A stretch of 36,572 bases of DNA from Scytonema sp. RU_4_4 (GTDB lineage: Bacteria > Cyanobacteriota > Cyanobacteriia > Cyanobacteriales > Nostocaceae), in contig JAAUSC010000053.1 in assembly GCA_012031965.1 (NCBI GenBank), positions 1 to 36,572 of the forward strand. Direction: 5' to 3'. This document shows, in pieces, positions 15,131-24,209 of this stretch; positions within the stretch are counted from its first letter, which is position 1; every line of letters starts with the position of its first letter. The position numbers were made by a program, and so were the translations under genes. The notes beneath the pieces were generated by a model that saw only the letters and a program-made list of their open reading frames with translations, was not told the origin of the DNA and did no database searches.

Positions 15131-16132
15131 TCATAAATGTATTATTAATCCTAATTTTCGTAAAATACGTGTAGCTAAACTTGGTGGTTCATTGTAAGCC
15201 TTCAGCGTACTCTTGAACTTTGGTCGCTTGTCTGCTTCATGCAGATAACGATAATGCAAGAAAATTTCTCGGTAAGGAAAATCAATATTTTCTCCAGAAC
15301 AAAGACGGGTAAATAACTTAGACGACAAACCGATATAGTGAATATAAGTTAACTGATGACCTTTGTCATACAAAATATTGTTTTTTACTTCAAAATGAGG
15401 AGATGTTACGCAACAGCCAGTTCTCTCATTTTCAGGAAGCTGATGGGCAAAATTATAGCTAGATATGCTTGAACGCATGACCATGTAGTTAAGAATCGTT
15501 TGGTCGGGAGCCATATCATAGAGAACTTCTGCTTCTGTTTGCTGTAGTTTCTCCAGTAGCCATGAACGCTTTTGCACATCAAATATATCTTTTTTGGAGG
15601 CATAAAAACCCGAACAAAATATTTCTGTTTGTAACTTTTCTGGTGTAAATAACTCCCTTAATTTAGCTGATGAGGTATTATAAACATGAGATAAGTCTTT
15701 GAACTGAAAGTCATACACCACCCAGTTATATTGATTGAGTCGATTAAAAATTTGCTTTAGAGGACTCATTAATAAAGTGTCGGCATCCATGTATACAAAG
15801 CGGTCAAAAGGAGCATCAAATGCACAATAACGCCTATGGGTGCCAATTCGATGATATTTGTTACTACCAATTTGTTGCCAATGTTTCTGTGCGGTAGGAT
15901 GAGCATCCCAAATACTGCGAACAAACTCATCCCATTGCTGAATTGAATCTTGATTATCATAAAGTTGTACGTTGGGACGGCGAGCAATTTCTACAGCAAT
16001 TTGCGCTGTATTATCGTCGTAAGGATAGACACAGACGGGCATTTTGTGCCCATAAATTGCTTCTATGCTATTAAGTAGGGCAACGAGTTGATCGTAAACT
16101 TGGTCATTGGCGAGGGTACAAATGCCATCCAT
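15131..16132 (-). CDS. GT-A type glycosyltransferase-like protein (copy A of a tandem pair)
   Basis: A 333-residue protein sharing the plan of its downstream neighbour: GICTLANDQVYDQLVALLNS at the N-terminus, YPYDD (36-40), a DAD metal motif in FVYMDADTLLM (116-118), a CSGFYASKKDIF stretch, PDQTILNYMVM, and a C-terminal YIHYIGL. The basic C-terminus (ATRILRKLGLIIHL) may touch the membrane. The two copies presumably add successive sugars to one glycan, but their linkage is not readable from sequence. It lies 46 bp after the GT10-like gene, and its stop overlaps a possible start of the next gene, so translational coupling is possible. Length is normal relative to the paralogue. Confidence 0.85.
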   Translation of the reverse strand: MDGICTLANDQVYDQLVALLNSIEAIYGHKMPVCVYPYDDNTAQIAVEIARRPNVQLYDNQDSIQQWDEFVRSIWDAHPTAQKHWQQIGSNKYHRIGTHRRYCAFDAPFDRFVYMDADTLLMSPLKQIFNRLNQYNWVVYDFQFKDLSHVYNTSSAKLRELFTPEKLQTEIFCSGFYASKKDIFDVQKRSWLLEKLQQTEAEVLYDMAPDQTILNYMVMRSSISSYNFAHQLPENERTGCCVTSPHFEVKNNILYDKGHQLTYIHYIGLSSKLFTRLCSGENIDFPYREIFLHYRYLHEADKRPKFKSTLKAYNEPPSLATRILRKLGLIIHL

Positions 16133-16178
16133 ATTTTTCTGGACAAGGGAAAGAATTTGCTAAATAACTAAGAATTTA

Positions 16179-17141
16179 TTACAGGAATTTGTCAACAAAT
16201 TCTGAAAGCCAGTTGAGTAAATTTAGTTTGTGAAGGATAATTTGTCTGGCTTCTTTTATTGCTTCTTTTGCTGCAAACCAAGCATCGGGGGTAGCAGTGA
16301 CCTCTTTTATGTAGGCAATGCCTTTTTCATCTAAGCTGGGTAACCGTAAAAAACTCCCTGGTGGTAATAGTTTATCAGCAGCTGGTCCACCATAGTAAAT
16401 TGGTAGACACCATGCAAGTATGGCATCCCAAAGCTTCTCACTGACGTACCAACTATTTCCGGCATAGTTTTCTATTGCCAGATTGTAATAGTATGGTGCC
16501 ATACCATACCATTTACTGCCAATGACTCCTGGTGATTTTGCCCAAGCAGGTAAATCACGTCCATATAAATCAAACTTCACTTCACTGGCTTGTAAGGATT
16601 GCAAAAACTCTAATCGTTGGCGGTGGTTAGCTGTGCGATTAATTCCGGAGGTAATCCAACTGCAAGATGCAACTTTTTGTGGAGGTGACATTTCATTTAA
16701 TTCACGAAATGAGTTACTGTGATACCAGATTGCAGGCATATAATCTGGATTGGGAGCAAAATTATCTGGTCCCGAAACGTAACCACAATATTTCTTAGCT
16801 TCCTCATAATTGTGTTTGTTTCTTTTAACAACCTCATCTAATGGCGGTTCTCGTAGTAAGTAAATAATTCGCTCTTTAGGAACACCACGCAAAAGAGAAT
16901 TCATATCTACTGATAATTCAACTTGCTTTCGGCGAAGGCGAATACGCTCTAACCAGGATTGTTGCTGGGGAGGTTCTGGAAAATCAAACTGATACAGCAG
17001 CATAAAATCTGGCTTTGGGTTTTTAGCCAGCATTTGAATATTGCCCCAGTGTCCGAAAAAGTGAGGAGTTTGTTGCCAAAGCCAATCAATATTCTTAATA
17101 CCAGAATAAGAAGTTAGCATACCCACAATTTGTTTGCTCAT
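16179..17141 (-). CDS. GT10 fucosyltransferase-like protein
   Basis: A 320-residue protein whose C-terminal half carries the GT10 (alpha-1,3/4-fucosyltransferase) donor-site signature: FDLYGRDLP, then YYNLAIENYAGNSWYVSEKL, then WDAILAWCLPIYYGGP. These correspond to the family's F-E-N-S...Y-V-T-E-K and P-V-Y-Y-G elements. The N-terminal half (DFMLLYQFDFPEP, IYLLREPPLDEV) fits the acceptor domain. There is no membrane anchor, as expected for bacterial GT10 enzymes. GDP-fucose is the usual donor, so the glycan made here may contain fucose; that is family-based inference. It lies 26 bp downstream of the first GT4 gene on the minus strand and 46 bp before the GT-A pair. Confidence 0.86.
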   Translation of the reverse strand: MSKQIVGMLTSYSGIKNIDWLWQQTPHFFGHWGNIQMLAKNPKPDFMLLYQFDFPEPPQQQSWLERIRLRRKQVELSVDMNSLLRGVPKERIIYLLREPPLDEVVKRNKHNYEEAKKYCGYVSGPDNFAPNPDYMPAIWYHSNSFRELNEMSPPQKVASCSWITSGINRTANHRQRLEFLQSLQASEVKFDLYGRDLPAWAKSPGVIGSKWYGMAPYYYNLAIENYAGNSWYVSEKLWDAILAWCLPIYYGGPAADKLLPPGSFLRLPSLDEKGIAYIKEVTATPDAWFAAKEAIKEARQIILHKLNLLNWLSEFVDKFL

Positions 17142-17167
17142 ATTTTAACCAAAAAATTACTAAATTA

Positions 17168-18387
17168 TTAATTATTAATTATGGGTGGACGAAAAGATTC
17201 ATTGACATAATTGAGAATTTTTATGGCTCGATTTTCCCAAGAGAACTGACGTGCTAAATTGATAGTATCTGCATAACCTTCTATCCTTCTAGGATATTTT
17301 TCTAAAATATGCCGAATAGATTGGGCATATTTATGAGGATTATCTGGCTCACACCAACCAGCTACTAAAGAAGTCTTCTTAAACTCCATGAGAGGAGGAA
17401 TTTCAGTTGCAACGATTGGAGTTCCAGATGCCATATACTGAAAAACTTAACAGGATTCGTGAAATCTGCTTCTTTCCCAGAACGGTGAGGATGAGCCAGA
17501 ACATCAGCAGCTTGAAACAAGCTAATTAATCGTTCGCGTGGTAGTATCCAGCCTAAAAATTTAACATTATCTACCTGTTTCTCACGAGCGACTTTCTGAT
17601 AAGCTTGTACTTGTGACTCTGTTCCACCTGTAATTGCAAACTGAACTTCTGGTAATTTTTTGGCAGCGTCAATTAAAATTTCAATTCCTTTGAAACTATA
17701 TAAAGCGCCTGAGTAGACAATAAGATGCTTAGGTCCATCTTTAAGAAGTTCTCTTCGCCATGCTTCGGCTGCATCAGGTTGTCTGAGAAAAAACGATTGA
17801 CTTGTGCCATTATGTAACCATATCACTTTTTCCGGTGGCATACCCTTCTCTATGAGGCTTTGTCTGATTGGTTCAGACTGAGTTATGGCGATTTGAAAAT
17901 ATGGGCTTTTGACAATTTCTGGCTCAAATTGATTTTCTTGGAAGTAGTGACGCTCATAGATAACTGGAACTTTGTTTTTTACTGCTGTTCTGATAAAGGT
18001 CCAATCTCTTGTGTGTACTATTTTTGTGTAAGGTAAAATATGAATTGGGAAGTAATAATTTGACACTAATGTAGTAGAGTTATTCCATCTTTTCGCTATC
18101 CGCCCAATAAACCAAGGCATTGTTAGTGAAGCTACTTTTAACTTTTTCCCCACATCGTAGAATTCTACAAATTTAGCATCTGGTTCTTTGGGTTGAAAAG
18201 GTTGAATCCATGCAGAAGGATGAGAAAATATATGATTCTTGTCTGGATAAACCAAAACTGAATAGTAACCTAAGTTAGCCACAGCATTAGCACAAAGAAC
18301 ATCATGAATCTCGTGAGCAGTGTCCGGTTGGAGTGATATCTGACTCGAAAAAAAAATGTAATGATTTCTCAAGTTGTGATTTTTCAT
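17168..18387 (-). pseudogene. GT4 glycosyltransferase, frameshifted near its C-terminal donor site
   Basis: A GT-B glycosyltransferase of family GT4. The main frame covers the N-terminal acceptor domain and most of the C-terminal domain, including VIYERHYFQE, LIVYSGALYSFKGIEILIDA and ADVLAHPH...FTNPVKFF. It then leaves the family sequence. The expected continuation QYMASGTPIVATEIPPLMEF lies one frame over and runs to 17168. One extra T in the minus-strand TTTTT run (17441-17445) would restore about 406 residues. Without it the E-x7-E-type donor-site helix is lost and the enzyme should be inactive. It sits 76 bp after the ABC exporter gene and 26 bp before the GT10 gene in the same direction. 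Confidence 0.88.
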
Positions 18388-18463
18388 AATTTTAGGTAAA
18401 GTTTTTTGCGCTATTCTGCTGCTTTTTCGGGGTAGACCTTAAAGAGCGGTATTTTTCATGATG

Positions 18464-20707
18464 TTAAAATTTAACGCTGTCCTCAAAATAATCTAATTTA
18501 TCTAGCAGAGGTATAGCAGCTTGATAAGCTTCCTGAATGAGTTCATGTTGCTTTTGAGGTGTGTCTATCACATTATTGGCTAGGGAGTTTAGAGAGTTCA
18601 GTATAGGATTAAGAGTTATCCGAAACTGATTGCAGATAATTATCAAATTTTGATTTGGGGTGGCTACGCTGTGATTTTGCTCTGCAGTTGATAAAGTCCA
18701 GTTTGTTTGCAAGTTAATAATATCTTCCCAAACATCAATAGTGTTGAGAACTTTTAAGGCTGATTTGTAGGATTCTTCTATTAATTTTTCTGGCTGTTGA
18801 GGATTGTCTTCCCTATCATCAACTAGTAAACGCAAAGAAGCAATCATAGAGTTAAGCCGTGTGCGAATTTCATTAGAGATGCGGATTAAGCTTTGCTGGC
18901 GATTTGTAGCTGTTTTTTCCTTATCAGCAAATTGCATTGCATACAGACGCGAGTAATAACCACCCTTTTGTAAAAGTTCTTCATGGGTTCCCACTTCTAC
19001 CACACGTCCTTGATCCAATACGGCAATTTTATCGGCTTTTTGTACTGTGGAAAGGCGGTGAGCAATGACCAATGTTGTGCGATCGCGACTGAGGTTATCT
19101 ATCGCGTCTTGTACCAAGCGTTCGGAAACGGTATCCAAAGCACTTGTGGCTTCATCTAGAATCAAAATTTCTGGATCTTGTAGCAAAGCACGCGCTATAG
19201 CAAGGCGTTGTCTTTGTCCCCCAGACAACATCACACCGCGATCGCCAATAATAGTGTGAAATCCCTGCTGCAATTTGCTGATAAACTCATAGGCATTCGC
19301 TTGCTTTGCTGCGGCGATAATTTCCTCTTCAGTTGCTTCTGGACGTCCATATGCAATGTTATTCCACACTGAGTCATTAAAAAGAAAGGTATCTTGATTA
19401 ACAATTCCCATCGCCTTTCGTAGCGAGAGCAAGTCGAAATCACGCAGGTCGATATCATCAATGGTAAGACACCCAGATGTAGGGTCATAAAATCTGGGTA
19501 GGAGGTCTGCTAATGTTGATTTTCCTGCACCAGAGCCACCTACCAAAGCTAGTGTCGTACCTTGCGGTAAGTATAAATCTACATCTTTTAGTACCAACTT
19601 TTCATGACCAGGGTAGGAAAAGGAAACCGACTGAAAATTTATTCCCTTGTTTAACTTTATGTAAGGAATTTGACCGTTACTCATGACTGGCTTATTATCC
19701 CAGCGTAAAAAGTCAGCAACTATATCTACACTAGTAGCCGTATTGGCAAAGCTACTGCGAAGAGTATTTAACTGAGAAATAAACGGTAACAGTCGTAGTA
19801 GTACTAATAAATATGTGAGTAGTACTGCTGAAAGAGAGGAAATTTTGTCTGCAAAGAAAGTACGACTCAAAAAGACAATCAGTATTAAAGCCGTAACACC
19901 CATGAATTCACTCAATGGTGCGATCGCTTCAGAATGAACCTGAGATTCAAAATCAGCTTTTTCGCGTTCATGAATGAGCTTCCTAATACGTTGATATTCT
20001 CTTTCTTCACTAGCCGTTGCCTTGACTAGACGAATCCCGTTTAAAGTTTCTAGTATAGTGATTGAATAAGCTCTAGACATATCACTGAGTTGCTTACCAA
20101 ACTGTTTGGAACGGGAAATCACATATTGATTGATTAACGTTATCAAAGATAGCAAAACTGTAGTAGCAATCGTCAATTGCCAGGAAATTGATAGGAGTAC
20201 TCCGACAAAAACTAGAATTGTAATCCCCAATATAATTAACTTGATTGTATTACCTACAGCACTTGCTGCACGGCTAACTTCTCCACCAAGACTGTTGATG
20301 ATGTCACCAATTTTCATCTTGGCGTAATAAGATAATTCAATCTCTAGCAATAATATTAAGCCGGCTTCGCGCATATCCGAAGTTATTTTGCGCGTTAAAG
20401 TACTAGATGCCAATGTACTAGCGTAAGTCGCTATATTTTTTAACAAAATTGTAAATATAATGACCCCACCCATCATCCCTAGACGATAGTTTTCTGGAAT
20501 ATTCTCAAAGGGAGACATAATTTTTTCGATAATGGCAGGAGCACCGCTTAAATCGACTTCTTGTCCCACTATTCTTAAAATCACTGGCACAATCAGAGCA
20601 GTGCTAACACCATTAAATAAAGCTCCAGAAAATCCCAACAATATCGTCAGGATAATCAAACCTGGATATGGTTTAGCAAATCTTAGTAGTCGTTTGCTCG
20701 TAGACAT
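18464..20707 (-). CDS. HepA/MsbA-like ABC exporter with tandem DHp-like tail
   Basis: A 747-residue half-transporter with fused permease and ATPase. Six membrane helices lie in residues 1-330. The nucleotide-binding domain has Walker A GGSGAGKST (about 388-396), signature LSGGQRQR (about 494), Walker B ILILDEATSALD (about 510-521) and an H-loop in VIAHRLST (about 549). It resembles HepA and MsbA exporters of lipid-linked glycans, fitting its place inside a glycosyltransferase operon. Beyond the normal end at about 600 there are two 60-residue repeats (607-666 and 688-747) that align without gaps at about 37% identity. The first (ISNEIRTRLNSMIASLRLL) looks like a histidine-kinase H-box with Asn in place of His. 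No kinase ATPase domain follows. Confidence 0.9.
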   Translation of the reverse strand: MSTSKRLLRFAKPYPGLIILTILLGFSGALFNGVSTALIVPVILRIVGQEVDLSGAPAIIEKIMSPFENIPENYRLGMMGGVIIFTILLKNIATYASTLASSTLTRKITSDMREAGLILLLEIELSYYAKMKIGDIINSLGGEVSRAASAVGNTIKLIILGITILVFVGVLLSISWQLTIATTVLLSLITLINQYVISRSKQFGKQLSDMSRAYSITILETLNGIRLVKATASEEREYQRIRKLIHEREKADFESQVHSEAIAPLSEFMGVTALILIVFLSRTFFADKISSLSAVLLTYLLVLLRLLPFISQLNTLRSSFANTATSVDIVADFLRWDNKPVMSNGQIPYIKLNKGINFQSVSFSYPGHEKLVLKDVDLYLPQGTTLALVGGSGAGKSTLADLLPRFYDPTSGCLTIDDIDLRDFDLLSLRKAMGIVNQDTFLFNDSVWNNIAYGRPEATEEEIIAAAKQANAYEFISKLQQGFHTIIGDRGVMLSGGQRQRLAIARALLQDPEILILDEATSALDTVSERLVQDAIDNLSRDRTTLVIAHRLSTVQKADKIAVLDQGRVVEVGTHEELLQKGGYYSRLYAMQFADKEKTATNRQQSLIRISNEIRTRLNSMIASLRLLVDDREDNPQQPEKLIEESYKSALKVLNTIDVWEDIINLQTNWTLSTAEQNHSVATPNQNLIIICNQFRITLNPILNSLNSLANNVIDTPQKQHELIQEAYQAAIPLLDKLDYFEDSVKF

Positions 20708-20863
20708 TGGGGATTTCTATTCTTATTGATTTTTGATTCAAAAACTCATTAATATCATCTTCGTCTTTCTGCTTCGTTAAAAGACAAGTACACCTCAAAT
20801 CTTACTTTTTTACTTAGTTTAATCTGGTTAATCACCCATTAAAAATCCACATCTCATAAATAT

Positions 20864-22041
20864 TCACAACCTAGCAATAACAGACTCCAACGTAGATGCC
20901 ATAGCCTCAATGCTATATTTTTCTATACATCTGTTTCTTGCGTTTAAACCTCGCTCATTTGCTGACTCTAAATTCTGAAATATAAAATCAATTTGATTTG
21001 CAATTTGTTCCGGAGAATCTGGGTCAACCAAATAGCCAGTTTCACCTAAAATTTCTGGAATGTCTCCAACTCTGGTTGATAATACAGGTTTAGCCATTGC
21101 CATTCCATCTGTTAACTTTAAGGGAAACTGGGCACGAGCAATGATAGTATCTCGCTGCGGAACAACCACAATGTGAGCAGCTGCTACAACATCAGGCATA
21201 ACCTCAACAGGACATTTAGGTAACTTGATAATCCAACGCCCCCATCTTTGAATGAGTTTATCATCATAGTCATCATAAGGACTGCCACCGACAATCACCA
21301 GTCTTAAATCTGACTGGTTTAACCGATCCAACGCCATCAAGACATCTTCAACACCCTTGTGCGGTCGTGGTGCTCCTGGAAACATTAAAATTCGATAGTT
21401 AGAAAGACCATAACGAATTCGGCTTGCCTTTGAATCGTACATATTGGGGTTGAACATGTCGGTATCTTTACCATTAGGCACATAAACACCGCCAAAACGT
21501 TCTTTGAGAAATTGAGTATCTATTGTTACTGCATCTGCATTTTTTACTAAGCTTTCCATCCATTGTATATAAAGTGGATGATCGGGAAATCTCAAGGCAC
21601 CATTTTCTTGAAAATATCCCTAGCAAATTGCTTAAGACTAGGACGATACTTCCAGTTCATACCTCCATACCAGCTCAATTCCCAGTCATCCATATCTAAA
21701 AGCAAAGGACGACGGCTGCTGATTTTTTTAAGTAGAGACAAACCAAAACTCGTAACCTTTGGTTTTACTGCATAAATAATATCTCCATCTATTTTTTGCA
21801 AAACTTGCCGACTGTAGCTCAAAAACTCAGGATAATTTTTTCCAGGAATGGAATCAATTTTGATACCATTGGGAGGAATTGCATAAAGTTCTTTTCCAAA
21901 AATAAAACCGACAATTTCTACTTCATAGTTAAGCTTTTTGAGAACTTGTGCTAGCAAAAATGCCCGGACGCTTCCGCCTCCTGCTAAGTCGCTAACCACT
22001 AATGAAAACTTTAACTTTCTTTGTTTCTGCTGTAAAATCAC
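20864..22041 (-). pseudogene. GT4 glycosyltransferase, frameshifted in the middle
   Basis: A GT-B glycosyltransferase. The first frame (22041 to 21592) holds the N-domain, with the typical LVVSDLAGGGSVRAFLLAQVL nucleotide-fold start trimmed here to its Gly-rich GGGSVRA motif, then DIIYAVKPK and LLLDMDDWELSW. It stops just after FARDIFKK. The second frame (to 20864) continues as NGALRFPDHPLY and carries the C-domain: ILMFPGAPRPHKGVEDVL, FPLKLTDGMAMAKPVL, then GDIPEILGETGYLV. One extra A in the AAAA run (TTTT at 21604-21607 on the plus strand) joins them into about 392 residues. If real, the break separates acceptor and donor domains. It lies 37 bp after the methyltransferase-like gene and 156 bp before the exporter. 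Confidence 0.88.
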
Positions 22042-22078
22042 AATCTTTCACTTTTATTTGACTTTTATTTTAAATTCT

Positions 22079-22843
22079 TTATAAACCAACTAGCGTTTTT
22101 AATTTTATTTTTAATGTTCCGTATAACTGCCTTGTTTTAACATAAAGATAATCAGTTATTCTCTGATAAAACCGACTCATGGAATAGAAATGATTTTGTA
22201 TAGCATGACAACCAATATAAGATTCAAAACCATCTAGAGGCTTATCCTTTTCTAAATATGAAAATTCCTTGTGAATTTTCTCTGTCCACTTCGATTCGTT
22301 CTTGGTAGCTACAGCAAATATATACACCGATGCATTTTTATGACTGTTGAAACTCAAATACAAAAGTAACATTCTATTCTCCTCAAACATTCTTTTTATT
22401 GTTAACGGTGTAAACCTCCAATAATCTCCATAACTTGCATGCATTTGCTGTAAAAATGGAACAACTATGATGACAATATCTCGACTCATTAAGCACAAGT
22501 TTTTGAAGGCAGTGTTGACATCATAAATATGTTCCAAGACAGTATGATTGAAAACGACATCAAACTGACTCAACAGTTCCGTTGGCAATTCATTTTCTAA
22601 ATTTAGGAAAATTTCATTTTCGTACCCCTGAAAACCTCTAGCATCAGATTTATAGTTTGTCATCGTATAGCTACTTGCATTGACAAAATAATCTCTGTAA
22701 TGTTTCCCCTCTTTATCACTATCTTGCCATCCGCTCACATTAGCAATATCTCCAGAGAAAAAGTGAGCTAATTTTTCTAGCTCTCGGTTTGACCAAACTC
22801 TGGGTAAAATATATTTTCTATCTATGAAAAATTTCGTTTTCAT
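22079..22843 (-). CDS. Class I SAM-dependent methyltransferase-like protein
   Basis: A 254-residue protein with a methyltransferase type 11-like core. The acidic end of strand 2 is NYKSDARGFQGYENEIF. The post-strand 4 motif is FDVVFNHTVLEHIYDVNTAF (Asp and His-Glu-His-type VLEH). The next strand is DIVIIVVPFLQQMHASYGDYWRFTP, the WRFTP ending being common in O-methyltransferases of polysaccharide clusters. The N-terminal glycine-rich loop is weak (SGDIANVSGWQDSD), so SAM binding may be altered. The C-terminus is basic with aromatic residues. It is the first gene of the seven-gene minus-strand glycan cluster, so it may methylate a sugar or terminate chain growth; that role is inferred from position. 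Confidence 0.75.
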   Translation of the reverse strand: MKTKFFIDRKYILPRVWSNRELEKLAHFFSGDIANVSGWQDSDKEGKHYRDYFVNASSYTMTNYKSDARGFQGYENEIFLNLENELPTELLSQFDVVFNHTVLEHIYDVNTAFKNLCLMSRDIVIIVVPFLQQMHASYGDYWRFTPLTIKRMFEENRMLLLYLSFNSHKNASVYIFAVATKNESKWTEKIHKEFSYLEKDKPLDGFESYIGCHAIQNHFYSMSRFYQRITDYLYVKTRQLYGTLKIKLKTLVGL

Positions 22844-22951
22844 AAGAGTGAACCATCCTACTTGCGAGAAAAAGAAAATCTTATGAGTTCATTGTTTTCC
22901 AAAATTAAGCACTTGACCAAAAAAGCTAACAATCGTTTTGGCTGATTGATT

Positions 22952-23230
22952 CTAGGTATGGGTGTCAGATGACTCTATCCCTCCCTGTGAGTGTTCGATG
23001 ACCGCTCTCTGTATTTCACGAGAAGAGACTGATTTGTGTACAAAAGCATGACCCCCTAAACGAGCGACTTCTAATCTGTGAGCTAAACTATTTCGTCCCG
23101 TTAAAACTATAACTGGAATCTCTGGGTGCTGGTTTCTCAGTTGGACTAAGAGAGTCAATCCACTTTCAGCAGGTTTAGCAAACGTAAGGTCGAGTCGGAT
23201 GACATCACGAAGGTTGTTGGCGATCGCCCT
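22952..23230 (-). pseudogene. Response-regulator receiver-domain fragment
   Basis: The minus-strand frame reads RDVIRLDLTFAKPAESG, then LLVQLRNQHPEIPVIVLTGR, then ARLGGHAFVHKSVS. These are strands 3 to 5 of a CheY-like receiver: the phospho-acceptor Asp equivalent in RLDL, the Thr of VLTGR and the Lys of HKSVS. The N-terminal third with the acidic pocket is missing, and a stop lies in frame just upstream at about 23230. There is no output domain. It is probably a remnant of a larger two-component gene; a short protein from a TTG at 23158 would not fold as a receiver. Confidence 0.7.
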
Positions 23231-23278
23231 TTAAGTGATCGCGATTGTGAAATCATGTAAGCTGAAGTTTTAGCACAA

Positions 23279-23536
23279 TTGAAGCTACTGGAAGTAGACA
23301 CATCTGCAAAACTCGGCGGACTGGAACAACTCTGGAGTAGGTTGGATGCTTTCTACAGTTTTACCGATTTGTTGCGTCAACTTCCCTTACATAATTGGGA
23401 AAAGCTGCTCACTCGAATGCTTTACCATCACGAAGAAACTGCACATAATTGGGTAGGAGTCAACTTTACAGCACAGATCCAACCTGGTTTCAATCCATTT
23501 GAGCGCTTCCAAAGAAACAAACTCGCCACAGCTTAA
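23279..23536 (+). CDS. Small hypothetical protein or gene fragment
   Basis: An 85-codon frame starting at a TTG, or continuing from upstream codons after a stop at 23258. It is rich in Leu, Trp and aromatic residues (GLEQLWSRLDAFYSFTDLLR, WEKLLTRMLYHHEE). No family is recognised, there is no clear ribosome site and it lies next to a broken receiver gene. It may be the end of a degraded gene rather than a functional protein. Confidence 0.35.
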   Translation: MKLLEVDTSAKLGGLEQLWSRLDAFYSFTDLLRQLPLHNWEKLLTRMLYHHEETAHNWVGVNFTAQIQPGFNPFERFQRNKLATA

Positions 23537-23659
23537 AATGCTGTTGAATCCTTCTCGCTTCTGACTCTCCAATTTCCTCTCAAATTTTAAGATTTTGTTT
23601 GGCTTTTTGATATGGTACGGTGGATAATTATTCAACACTCCACCGGAAAAATAAAAGCC

Positions 23660-24127
23660 ATGAGAAAAAGTCCCAGACAACAAGTTCGTATATGGGCAAT
23701 GTTGTGTCATCTCTCGGCTTTGTTGTGGCTACCACTAGCAGGCTTATTATTCTTAGGTATTCCTTTATATTTGCCGTTTTTGAATTTCTTGGGACCATTG
23801 ATAATTTGGTATTGGAGAAAAACAAAAGACCCTTGGATTGATTTTCAAGGAAAAGAATCATTGAATTTTCAACTCTCGCTAGCATTTTATGCGTTGATCA
23901 TCATAATTGCATCGCTCTTTTTAGTTTTTCTCACTTTTGGTATTGCAATAACTACAACTTTTATAACGAAACAGTTAGAGACTGTTTTTAATAGTTTATT
24001 GGCATCTCTTGGTGTCTTTTTTTCATTATTAATGCTATCGCAATTAATTTTAGTAAATTTTGCAGCTATCAAAGCTTACAAAGGTCAATATTATCGCTAC
24101 CCTTTCACAATTAGGTTTTTAAAATGA
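23660..24127 (+). CDS. DUF4870 (Tic20-like) membrane protein
   Basis: A 155-residue integral membrane protein with the DUF4870 layout. A short basic start (MRKSPRQQVRIWAMLCHLSA) leads into helix 1. A second hydrophobic stretch (LYLPFLNFLGPLIIWYWRK) ends in basic residues. The conserved polar link is DFQGKESLNFQLSL, and two long helices (YALIIIIASLFLVFLTFGIA, and FFSLLMLSQLILVNFAAIKA) precede YKGQYYRYPFTIRFL. The family is distantly related to Tic20-type channel proteins; function in bacteria is unknown. The ATG at 23660 is chosen because the conserved sequence begins there; an ATG 16 codons upstream adds unrelated residues. It stands 82 bp before the oxidoreductase gene in the same direction. 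Confidence 0.85.
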   Translation: MRKSPRQQVRIWAMLCHLSALLWLPLAGLLFLGIPLYLPFLNFLGPLIIWYWRKTKDPWIDFQGKESLNFQLSLAFYALIIIIASLFLVFLTFGIAITTTFITKQLETVFNSLLASLGVFFSLLMLSQLILVNFAAIKAYKGQYYRYPFTIRFLK

Positions 24128-24209
24128 TAAAAATATCAGTTATTAAGTACAGCCATCCCAGAAATGCTATAATCATAAAATCCAAATATTTAAAGGAATT
24201 AGTTTAGCT

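Noticed and set aside
15087-15134. N-terminal extension of the last GT-A protein
   Set aside because: The ATGA overlap is attractive, but the extra 16 residues are polar and not shared with the paralogue, and a better ribosome site precedes 15086; kept only as an alternative start.
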